Assembly (NCBI GenBank): GCA_002358905.1
Contig: DEPT01000052.1
Coordinates: 1 to 15,454 of the forward strand
DNA: 15,454 bases
Reading direction: 5' to 3'
Source: Akkermansiaceae bacterium UBA3385
GTDB taxonomy: Bacteria > Verrucomicrobiota > Verrucomicrobiia > Verrucomicrobiales > Akkermansiaceae
The notes under the pieces were generated by a model that saw nothing but the letters and a program-made list of their open reading frames with translations, searched no databases and had not been told where the DNA came from. The first letter of the stretch is position 1. Each line of letters begins with the position of its first letter. Below are positions 1 to 6,816 of the stretch, piece by piece. Made by a program: the position numbers and the translations under genes.

Positions 1-60
1 GCATTTGTTTTTACACTTCTCATAGCAGTCCAGTCAGAGAATGTCAAGCGGCTTTCTTTC

Positions 61-89
61 TTGACAAAAGAGGTTGAATCTGCCATAGA
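61..89 (+). promoter_or_regulatory. Putative sigma-70-type promoter for the two exported-protein genes
   Basis: A perfect -35 hexamer TTGACA (61-66) is followed after 17 bases by CATAGA (84-89), a weak -10 preceded by TG at 81-82, which would make it an extended -10. Transcription would begin near 96, about 90 bases before the first long gene. Only consensus matching supports this. The 60 bases before it show no gene or recognisable site. Confidence 0.5.
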
Positions 90-186
90 TATCTCCATGG
101 GATGGCTTTTACCTATTCCGGCACCCAGTCTGCTGCTGCAGGTAGGAGTGCGCCACACCCCTGTACAATCGTAAGCAATCCAAGTA

Positions 187-1263
187 ATGCGAACAGTGTA
201 TCTTCTTTTTCTGCTGGCAACTATACTGCTGCCAGCTTTCGCGCTTACTATTATCCCCGACCCGGAAGGAGATAAACGGCAGACCGCCTATGCGGCACTC
301 AACAATATCTGCATCGGGCATCTGGAAACAGTGACCGACCGGGCAAGTGCCGATGCTGCGGCAAAAAACATACAGGCAGCCCGGAAGAAGCACCGCATCG
401 ACGGCCGCGACTTCACGAGCGAAAAAGACACCCTGCGCAGCATGAGCGAAAAGCTGAGCAGGCAGTATTTCCACGGTTCCGCAGCACTGGCGGAGGAACT
501 GGGGTACCCGCAGGATGATGCCATTATCCCCACCCCGCTCACTGATATCGTTCTGGCTCAGTTGCAGGAAATGCTGATTCAGAACCTCTGCAAACCAGGG
601 CCGGAGCGACAGGAAGCGCACCAGCTGGTGGAGCAGCAGAAGGGGCTGAACGAGGATGTTCTCACCAGACTTTCTGCGAAAGAAGGCGAGCTTATCAGCG
701 GAGGCCCCGGTTTTACCAGAGAAACCGCCTGGGTGGTGGACGAGGAGGACGAGCGCAAATCCACATTCACTGCCTCGCAGCTCGTCTTCACGGCTCTGGG
801 GCCCATGCACAAGGCCGAACACCGCATGGAACTGACCGACACCCGCCGCTACATGGTATTCACGCTGGAGGTAATTCGCGATGGGAAGAAATGCGTCGTG
901 AAGCAATGGTGCGACACCACCGCCACCGGCAAGGTGTATTCCCCGGCCAGGCGAGAACGCGCCAGAAAGGAAATAAGCGAAAAGGCCCGCGAACTGTATG
1001 CCACACTGCTCAGCATCAGCGACGAGGAAACCGCTAAGGACTTTGGCGAGGAGGTGCTGGAGCTCTGCGAAGATATCCACGAGCTGGACCGCATCTGCGA
1101 AGCCGATGAACAAGTTCTGAACCATCTGTACAATGCTCTTGCAATGCCTGAACGCGAGCGCATTGCCTTCCATCTCGCCAACCTGAGACGGTACTACGAC
1201 ACCTATGATGATGACCTGCGGGAAGCGCTCCGGAATTTTCTCGTTCTTCCGTTATCCCACTGA
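187..1263 (+). CDS. Exported protein of unknown function (358 aa)
   Basis: I do not recognise a family. The product begins with a clear signal peptide: Arg-2, then a hydrophobic run to about residue 20 ending in PAFA, a plausible signal peptidase I site. The mature part is highly charged. Residues 20-165 look helical and rich in Ala, Lys, Glu and Gln. Residues 185-245 contain alternating hydrophobic stretches suggesting strands (for example FTALGPM and MVFTLEVI). The tail, from about 255, is acidic and helical. The start at 187 is chosen because it gives an intact signal peptide; no Shine-Dalgarno is visible. An almost full-length open frame exists on the opposite strand, but it has no signal or family features and is treated as a shadow. 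The next gene starts 10 bases after this stop, so the two are probably co-transcribed. Function is unknown; location is inferred to be periplasm or envelope. Confidence 0.75.
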   Translation: MRTVYLLFLLATILLPAFALTIIPDPEGDKRQTAYAALNNICIGHLETVTDRASADAAAKNIQAARKKHRIDGRDFTSEKDTLRSMSEKLSRQYFHGSAALAEELGYPQDDAIIPTPLTDIVLAQLQEMLIQNLCKPGPERQEAHQLVEQQKGLNEDVLTRLSAKEGELISGGPGFTRETAWVVDEEDERKSTFTASQLVFTALGPMHKAEHRMELTDTRRYMVFTLEVIRDGKKCVVKQWCDTTATGKVYSPARRERARKEISEKARELYATLLSISDEETAKDFGEEVLELCEDIHELDRICEADEQVLNHLYNALAMPERERIAFHLANLRRYYDTYDDDLREALRNFLVLPLSH

Positions 1264-1273
1264 TACCATACCG

Positions 1274-1819
1274 ATGAATCGCCAACTCCTCTTCCCCCTG
1301 ACTCTGCTGCTGTGCTGCTGCCAGCAGCAGGTGGATACCTACACGCTCCAGGAGGCACGCGATTTTCTGGACATGGCAGATAACACCATGTCCCGTGGTA
1401 TCGATTACCTGGGCAGCGATAAGGCTTATCACTATTTTGAAGTCAGACGCGAGTTTGTCCGCGACCCGCGATTCCGCATCAGCAGGGATTACGCCCTGTA
1501 CACCCCGGCAGAAACCCGCCCCTACCACAGCTGGCTACCCGAACGCTCCCCCGCATGTAAGGAACTGAAAGGGCTGCACTTGAGCATTCTCGACAAAGCG
1601 GACGGCTTCTGCTACCGGCTGGAGGGGAAGGAGTACGCCAATCCGGCAGATATCCCAGCCAGGCAGTGGCAGCACGTACGCCACGTGCACCTGAGGCATA
1701 AAGTCCTCAGCGTTTCCAACAGGATGCGGCAAAGCATCGCCCCCTATCTGCTGGGACGCACCGATATCCGCTACACCGGTCCCACCAGCGGGATTCAGGC
1801 TCAGGACATCGTCCCATAA
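1274..1819 (+). CDS. Small exported or lipid-anchored protein of unknown function (181 aa)
   Basis: No family recognised. The frame is open from 1205, but the ATG at 1274 is preferred because it places a signal sequence at the N-terminus: Met-Asn-Arg, then a Leu-rich core, then three consecutive cysteines (14-16) followed by three glutamines. This resembles a bacterial lipoprotein signal, although the residues before the cysteines (LLL, or LCC before the third Cys) are a poor lipobox, so lipidation is uncertain. The mature part (about 160 aa) is rich in Arg, Tyr and His, for example in the His/Arg-rich segment HVRHVHLRHK. It lies 10 bases after the preceding exported-protein gene, which suggests one operon and perhaps a joint envelope role. 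No Shine-Dalgarno is visible. Function unknown. Confidence 0.68.
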   Translation: MNRQLLFPLTLLLCCCQQQVDTYTLQEARDFLDMADNTMSRGIDYLGSDKAYHYFEVRREFVRDPRFRISRDYALYTPAETRPYHSWLPERSPACKELKGLHLSILDKADGFCYRLEGKEYANPADIPARQWQHVRHVHLRHKVLSVSNRMRQSIAPYLLGRTDIRYTGPTSGIQAQDIVP

Positions 1820-1917
1820 ATTGAAGGCGGAAAGGCTCATCCGCCAGGGACTCAGTATAACTCATTTAAGTCATTCCTGTCTTTTATTGAAAGAATTTCA
1901 GGCGCACGCGCGTAGCA

Positions 1918-4134
1918 ATGGTGAACATGAGACGCCAGGCTATTATCACAACATTTTTATGCGCCCTTATGGGTATGCCTCTCCTGCAGGCCTCTGAAAT
2001 TGCAGGTCCCGTACAGCAAGTAATGGAAGCTGCAGCTAAAGGTGAGCATCCTTTTTTCAAGACGGGCATGTATCCGAACTGGTCCAGGCTCACACCGGAA
2101 CAGGCTCGTATAGACTCTGCCGCAGCCATGGTGCTGGCTCGCTACCGTCTGGAACAAATCAGCAGACTCAAACCGGAGGACACCAATTTCGACAATACCT
2201 TTCTGGCTCTTGATAAAGCACAGGAAGAGCTGAACAATGTGCAGAACCGCCTGTACCACCTCAAAACGGTTGCAGACAACGAAGCTCTCCGCAAAGTACA
2301 GGAGGAGCTGACCCCCATCTGGAATGCCCTGGAGGCCGAAATGCTGGCCAACGAACAGCTGTGGCAGGTGCTGCGCACAGCGGCCGCTCAGCCTTGGGTA
2401 AAAGAACTTTCTCCTGCAAAACAGCGTTTTGTGCAGCAGATTATCGATAATTTCCGCGATCAGGGCGCTGACCTGAGCCCTGAACAGAAAGCCCGCAAAA
2501 AGGAAATTGAGGATGAAATGTCCCTGCTGGAACTCGAATTCGGCAAGAACGTGCAGGATTCCACAGAAGTATGGGAACTCATCATCACAGATCCGTCGCA
2601 GCTGAACGGCATGAGCGCGGACTGGATGGAAAAGGCCCGCGAGGATGCCCGCAAGCACGTACACGGAGATGAGGCAGCACCCGCATGGCGCATTACCCTG
2701 AAATCCTCCAGCTATGGCGAAGTTCTGCGCCACTGCACAGTGGAGGCAACACGTAAAGCATGCTGGGAAGGCTCCACCACCATCGCCACAGGCAAATACG
2801 ACACAGCCCCCATTGTGGGCCGCATCATGGAACTTCGCCGTGAACTGGCAGAACTCCTGGGCTTCTCAACCTACGCAGACCTGACCACCCACCGCCGCAT
2901 GGTGGGCAGCGGAGACAATGCTCTCCGATTTGTAGACGAGATGATGGAAAAGGTCAAGCCGGCATTTGAAGCTGAGTGCCAACAAGTGCTCGACTTTGTA
3001 ACAAAACGCACCGGTAAGGTAACAACTGCGCTCAACCCCTGGGACCGCGCATTCTACCTGCGGGAGATGTCCGAAGAACTGTATCAGTTCGATACTGAGC
3101 AGGTGCGACCCTACCTGAGCAGTCACAATCTGGTTGATGGTATGTTCTCCATATTCTCCTCACTTTACGGCATTTCCTTTACAGAACTGCCATCCAAATG
3201 CGTGCAGGAGTCGGAATCCATCTCACCCATGGTCGTTGAAACCTGGCACCCGGACGTGAAAGTTTTCGCAGTGACAGATGACCGCACCGGGCACCACCTC
3301 GGCTCTTTCTACATGGACCTCTTCCCCCGCCAGATGAAACGAGAGGGTGCATGGGTAATGCCTCTGGGCTATGGTACACCAGCCTCCGGTCGCACGCCCC
3401 ATGCTCCGCACCTTGCTGTGCTGGTGGGTAACCTGACCCCGGCAGTGGGCAACAAACCTGCCCTGCTCAGCCACCAGGATGCCGTCGTGCTTTTCCATGA
3501 GTTCGGACACATGATGCACTGCATGCTCAGCAATACAGAACTGCAGGCTCATGCCGGCACGAGCGTGGCTTGGGACTTTGTGGAATTGCCCAGCCAGATT
3601 ACGGAAAACTGGGCATGGGAAAAAGAGAGCGTAGCAGCCTTTGCCTTCCACCATGATACCGGCGCCGCCATGCCGGAAGATTTAGCAGACAAGCTCCGGG
3701 CCAGCCGGTTCTTCCTGCCTGCGTCGGACAACATGGGGCAGCTCTGCATTGCCAAGCTCGATTTGGAAATGCACATGAACTACGATGAAAAGTTCAAGGG
3801 CAAGGACCTGGACGCCGCAACCCGGGAGCTTCTCTCCCCCTGGCAGATGAAAACCACCGTACCCGGTAATTCCATTATGCGCCGTCTGCGCCACTGCATT
3901 ACTGGCGGCTACACCGCCGGATACTATTCATACAAATGGGCAGAAGTGCTGGCAGCAGATGCTTTCACCCGCTTTCAGAAAGAGGGTATCATGAACCGCA
4001 ACACCGGTGCTGATTTCCGCAAGGAAATCCTCTCCAAGGGGGATAGCAAGCCTGCTGCAGAGCTCTACAGCAACTTCATGGGCCGCAATCCCAACCCGGA
4101 TGCCCTCCTCCAATCCCAAGGGCTCTGCAAATAA
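1918..4134 (+). CDS. Exported M3-family zinc oligopeptidase (oligopeptidase A/Dcp-like)
   Basis: An M3 (thimet oligopeptidase family) metallopeptidase of 738 aa that cleaves short peptides. The zinc-site motif HEFGH is at residues 527-531. The third ligand, Glu-556, lies in DFVELPSQ exactly 25 residues after the second His, the spacing known for thimet oligopeptidase (H477 to E502). His-659 and the tyrosine-rich loop GYTAGYYSYKWAEVL (664-677) match the substrate-binding loop of the family. The middle (about 30-520) is the helical lid typical of M3A enzymes. The first ~25 residues form a signal peptide: MRRQ, a hydrophobic core, then a likely cut after LQA. The E. coli oligopeptidase A is cytoplasmic, so this copy is inferred to act in the periplasm. 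The ATG at 1927, three codons in, is an equally good start. It has its own terminator and appears monocistronic. Whether it is closer to OpdA (endo) or Dcp (dipeptidyl) cannot be decided by eye. Confidence 0.93.
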   Translation: MVNMRRQAIITTFLCALMGMPLLQASEIAGPVQQVMEAAAKGEHPFFKTGMYPNWSRLTPEQARIDSAAAMVLARYRLEQISRLKPEDTNFDNTFLALDKAQEELNNVQNRLYHLKTVADNEALRKVQEELTPIWNALEAEMLANEQLWQVLRTAAAQPWVKELSPAKQRFVQQIIDNFRDQGADLSPEQKARKKEIEDEMSLLELEFGKNVQDSTEVWELIITDPSQLNGMSADWMEKAREDARKHVHGDEAAPAWRITLKSSSYGEVLRHCTVEATRKACWEGSTTIATGKYDTAPIVGRIMELRRELAELLGFSTYADLTTHRRMVGSGDNALRFVDEMMEKVKPAFEAECQQVLDFVTKRTGKVTTALNPWDRAFYLREMSEELYQFDTEQVRPYLSSHNLVDGMFSIFSSLYGISFTELPSKCVQESESISPMVVETWHPDVKVFAVTDDRTGHHLGSFYMDLFPRQMKREGAWVMPLGYGTPASGRTPHAPHLAVLVGNLTPAVGNKPALLSHQDAVVLFHEFGHMMHCMLSNTELQAHAGTSVAWDFVELPSQITENWAWEKESVAAFAFHHDTGAAMPEDLADKLRASRFFLPASDNMGQLCIAKLDLEMHMNYDEKFKGKDLDAATRELLSPWQMKTTVPGNSIMRRLRHCITGGYTAGYYSYKWAEVLAADAFTRFQKEGIMNRNTGADFRKEILSKGDSKPAAELYSNFMGRNPNPDALLQSQGLCK

Positions 4135-4158
4135 GTTGCAACCTTTCCTGTCTATATT

Positions 4159-4190
4159 CAAACCGCAGATTATATCTGCGGTTTGTTTTT
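4159..4190 (+). terminator. Rho-independent terminator of the M3 peptidase gene
   Basis: A perfect 12-bp inverted repeat (4159-4170 and 4174-4185) with a three-base TAT loop is followed by TTTTT at 4186-4190. It begins 25 bases after the peptidase stop codon and separates that gene from the pflB control region. Confidence 0.93.
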
Positions 4191-4232
4191 GGAAGAAAAG
4201 CTGATTTTCCTCCTATTTTAGAATTATTCTAC

Positions 4233-4260
4233 TTGACTATCTGCAGTAGGATGCTAGAAT
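4233..4260 (+). promoter_or_regulatory. Upstream tandem promoter (P1) of pflB
   Basis: TTGACT (4233-4238), a 16-base spacer, then TAGAAT (4255-4260), with TG at 4252-4253 giving an extended -10. The spacer contains the palindrome CTGCAG followed by TAG. Immediately upstream is the dyad TAGAATTATTCTA (4219-4231). Transcription would begin near 4267, leaving a leader of about 160 bases before the pflB ATG. Confidence 0.6.
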
Positions 4261-4287
4261 AAGCTCAGCAGAAAAGAATGCGCCAGG

Positions 4288-4308
4288 CCTGTTTTGCATA
4301 AAAACAGG
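4288..4308. repeat. 8-bp inverted repeat between the two pflB promoters
   Basis: CCTGTTTT (4288-4295) and AAAACAGG (4301-4308) form a perfect dyad around five bases. It lies downstream of P1 and upstream of P2, where a bound regulator, or a hairpin in the P1 transcript, could affect expression. No T-run follows, so it is not an intrinsic terminator. It is not an FNR-type (TTGAT-ATCAA) site. Confidence 0.5.
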
Positions 4309-4329
4309 TAAATACCCCCGGAATGCATC

Positions 4330-4358
4330 TTGACTTCTCTACCTGCAGGGAGTAGAAT
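4330..4358 (+). promoter_or_regulatory. Downstream tandem promoter (P2) of pflB
   Basis: TTGACT (4330-4335), a 17-base spacer, then TAGAAT (4353-4358): the same two hexamers as the promoter 97 bases upstream. The spacer again holds CTGCAG, here flanked by the dyad TCTAC/GTAGA (4338-4342 and 4352-4356), which overlaps the -10. That placement suits an operator. Transcription would begin near 4365, about 65 bases before the preferred pflB start and almost on top of an in-frame ATG at 4367. Confidence 0.65.
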
Positions 4359-4429
4359 AACCCGAAATGGTGGAGAGCCGGAAATCCAGCTCCCCGGGGA
4401 GCAGAACAACTCCAAACCAATACTATTTT

Positions 4430-6691
4430 ATGTCAGACACAACATGCACTCAGGAATGCGCCTGCATCGATCCGTGGCAGGGCTTTAAGCCGGGCGAATG
4501 GACAGACTCCATCAACGTCCGCGACTTCATCCAGAAGAACTACACCCCCTACACCGGCGAGGGCGATTTCCTGGCCGGCCCCACTGAGGACACCACCGCC
4601 CTCTGGGACGAGGTGAAGGACCTGATGAAGAAGGAAATCGACGCCGGCGGTCTGCTTGGTGCCGACACCGAGGTTGTATCCACCATCGTTTCCCACGCTC
4701 CCGGTTACATCGACCAGGCGCGCGAGAAGATTGTAGGCCTGCAGACAGATGCTCCGCTGAAGCGCGCTCTCATGCCCTTCGGTGGTCTGCGCATGGCCCA
4801 GAAGGCTCTGGAATCCTACGGTCTGCAGATGTGCCCACACACCGCTGAATTCTTTGGGCGAATCCGCAAGACGCACAATGAAGGCGTGTTCGATGCCTAC
4901 ACCAGCGACATCCGCGCTGCCCGTTCCGCCGGTATCATCACCGGTCTGCCCGATGCCTACGGCCGCGGTCGTATCATCGGCGACTACCGCCGCGTAGCCC
5001 TGTACGGCACCGACAAGCTCATCGCCGCCCGTCGCAAGGACCTGAAGGACCGAGAAGCCGGCGCCATGACCGATGCCACCATCCGCCTGCGCGAAGAACT
5101 CAACGAACAGATTCGCGCCCTGGCCGAACTGGCAGAAATGGGTAAGAGCTACGGCTGCGACCTGAGCCGCCCGGCCACCAACTCCCGCGAGGCTGTGCAG
5201 TGGACCTACCTGGGCTACCTGGCCGCAGTGAAGGAACAGAACGGTGCCGCTATGTCCCTGGGCCGTGTATCCACCTTCCTCGACATCTACTTCGAGCGCG
5301 ACCTGGCCGCCGGTACCATCACGGAATCCGAAATCCAGGAACTCATGGACCAGTTTGTGATGAAACTGCGCATGGTACGCTTCATCCGCACCCCCGAGTA
5401 CAATAGCCTGTTCTCCGGCGACCCCACCTGGGTAACCGAATCCATCGGTGGTATGGGCGAAGACGGCCGCACCCTGGTGACCCGCAGTTCCTTCCGTATG
5501 CTGCAGACCCTGTACAACCTGGGACCGGCCCCCGAGCCGAACCTGACCGTGCTGTGGTCCACCGCCCTGCCCGAAGGCTTCAAGAAGTACTGCGCCAAGG
5601 TTTCCATCGAGACCTCCTCCGTACAGTATGAGAACGACGACCTGATGCGCCCGTACTGGGGCGATGACTACGGCATTGCCTGCTGTGTGTCCGCTATGCG
5701 CATCGGCAAGCAGATGCAGTTCTTCGGCGCCCGCGCCAACCTGGCCAAGGCTCTGCTCTACGCCCTGAACGGCGGTATGGACGAAGTGAAGGGCAAGCAG
5801 GTAACCCCGCCCGCCCCGCGCTACGAGGGTGAATACCTCGAATACGACAAGGTGATGGAGCTCTTCGACAACATGCAGGACTGGCTCGCCAAGACCTACA
5901 TTGATGCCCTGAACATCATCCACTACATGCACGACAAGTACTGCTACGAGCGCATCGAGATGGCTCTGCACGACCCGGAAATCCTGCGCACCATGGCTGC
6001 CGGTATCGCCGGCCTCTCCGTGGCTGCCGACTCCCTGTCCGCCATCAAGTACGCCAAGGTCAAGTGCATCCGCAACGAAGAAGGCCTCATCACCGACTTC
6101 GAGACCGAGGGCGAGTTCCCCTGCTACGGCAACAACGATCCCCGCGTGGACGAAATCGCCGAGGCGCTGGTGACCAACTTCATGAACAAGCTGCGCAAGC
6201 TGCACACCTACCGCGACTCCATGCCCACCCAGTCTGTGCTTACCATCACCTCCAACGTGGTGTACGGCAAGAAGACCGGCAACACGCCCGACGGCCGCCG
6301 CGCCGGCGAGCCCTTTGCCCCGGGTGCCAACCCCATGCACGGCCGCGACAAGAACGGTGCCGTAGCCTCCATGCTCTCCGTGGCCAAGCTCAACTACGAC
6401 GACAGCCAGGACGGCATCTCCTACACCTTCTCCATCGTGCCCGGCGCTCTGGGCAAGGACGAGGAGGAGCGCGAGACCAAGCTCGTTTCCCTGCTGGATG
6501 CTTACTTCGCCGCCACCGGCCACCACATCAACGTGAACGTGCTGGAGCGCGAGACCCTCATGGATGCCATGGAGCACCCGGAGAAGTATCCCCAGCTCAC
6601 CATCCGTGTGTCCGGCTACGCTGTGAACTTCATCAAGCTCACCCCCGAGCAGCAGCGTGAAGTAATCAGCCGTACCTTCCACACCCGCTAA
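4430..6691 (+). CDS. pflB: Pyruvate formate-lyase (formate C-acetyltransferase)
   Basis: Cytoplasmic glycyl-radical enzyme converting pyruvate and CoA to acetyl-CoA and formate during anaerobic fermentation. The 753-aa length is close to the 760 aa of E. coli PflB, and much of the sequence is recognisably the same, for example VNVRDFIQKNYTPY-like at the N-terminus, DAYGRGRIIGDYRRVALYG, and NIIHYMHDKY. The active-site pair Cys-418/Cys-419 is present in IACCVSAM. The radical glycine is Gly-729 in RVSGYAVNF, 24 residues from the C-terminus. The frame is open from an ATG at 4367, but the ATG at 4430 aligns with known N-termini; the upstream 21 residues are Ser/Pro-rich and unlike the family. The short N-terminus carries three cysteines (6, 10, 12) not seen in the E. 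coli enzyme. Codons end overwhelmingly in C or G, suggesting high expression. It is flanked by its own promoters and terminator. Its activase, pflA, lies at the far end of the window. Confidence 0.97.
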   Translation: MSDTTCTQECACIDPWQGFKPGEWTDSINVRDFIQKNYTPYTGEGDFLAGPTEDTTALWDEVKDLMKKEIDAGGLLGADTEVVSTIVSHAPGYIDQAREKIVGLQTDAPLKRALMPFGGLRMAQKALESYGLQMCPHTAEFFGRIRKTHNEGVFDAYTSDIRAARSAGIITGLPDAYGRGRIIGDYRRVALYGTDKLIAARRKDLKDREAGAMTDATIRLREELNEQIRALAELAEMGKSYGCDLSRPATNSREAVQWTYLGYLAAVKEQNGAAMSLGRVSTFLDIYFERDLAAGTITESEIQELMDQFVMKLRMVRFIRTPEYNSLFSGDPTWVTESIGGMGEDGRTLVTRSSFRMLQTLYNLGPAPEPNLTVLWSTALPEGFKKYCAKVSIETSSVQYENDDLMRPYWGDDYGIACCVSAMRIGKQMQFFGARANLAKALLYALNGGMDEVKGKQVTPPAPRYEGEYLEYDKVMELFDNMQDWLAKTYIDALNIIHYMHDKYCYERIEMALHDPEILRTMAAGIAGLSVAADSLSAIKYAKVKCIRNEEGLITDFETEGEFPCYGNNDPRVDEIAEALVTNFMNKLRKLHTYRDSMPTQSVLTITSNVVYGKKTGNTPDGRRAGEPFAPGANPMHGRDKNGAVASMLSVAKLNYDDSQDGISYTFSIVPGALGKDEEERETKLVSLLDAYFAATGHHINVNVLERETLMDAMEHPEKYPQLTIRVSGYAVNFIKLTPEQQREVISRTFHTR

Positions 6692-6713
6692 AAGCTGGTA
6701 CAGCAAAAGCTTC

Positions 6714-6755
6714 CAGGCAGCCATCAACCACAAGTTGATGGCTGCCTGTTTTTTT
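6714..6755 (+). terminator. Rho-independent terminator of pflB
   Basis: A perfect 15-bp inverted repeat (6714-6728 and 6734-6748) with a five-base loop is followed by seven T (6749-6755). It starts 22 bases after the pflB stop and closes the pflB transcript before the addB promoter. Confidence 0.95.
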
Positions 6756-6775
6756 GCCAAAGTGTGCCTGTTTCC

Positions 6776-6803
6776 TTGAAAAACAGCTTTTTCGTGATAC
6801 AAT
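6776..6803 (+). promoter_or_regulatory. Putative promoter of the addB-addA operon
   Basis: TTGAAA (6776-6781), 16 bases, then TACAAT (6798-6803). It sits just after the pflB terminator. Transcription would begin near 6810, giving a leader of only a few bases before the ATG at 6817. The -10 itself contains the alternative in-frame ATG at 6802, which argues against that start. Confidence 0.6.
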
Positions 6804-6816
6804 GACAGCATCGCCC

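Noticed and set aside
109..1173. A 354-codon frame on the - strand opposite the first exported-protein gene
   Set aside because: It has no signal peptide or recognisable domain, while the + strand frame has a clean signal peptide and is followed closely by another + gene.
1826..1845. Hairpin GGCGGA-N8-TCCGCC after the second exported-protein gene
   Set aside because: Only a 6-bp stem with an 8-base loop and no following T-run, so it is not supported as an intrinsic terminator.
4367..4429. Extended N-terminus of pflB from the ATG at 4367
   Set aside because: The added 21 residues are unlike the family, and the ATG at 4430 matches the usual N-terminal length. Promoter P2 would start about two bases before 4367, so a leaderless longer form cannot be fully excluded.
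6064..6660. A 198-codon + frame inside pflB
   Set aside because: Arg/His/Pro-rich out-of-frame reading of pflB codons.
4433..6811. A 792-codon open frame on the - strand covering all of pflB
   Set aside because: It mirrors pflB, whose codons end almost always in C or G, which removes stops from the opposite strand. Its product is low-complexity (Val, Gly, His, Ala) with no motif, and pflB itself is certain.
6754..6816. Extended N-terminus of addB from the TTG at 6754 or ATG at 6802
   Set aside because: The TTG lies in the T-run of the pflB terminator, and the ATG at 6802 lies within the predicted -10 element.
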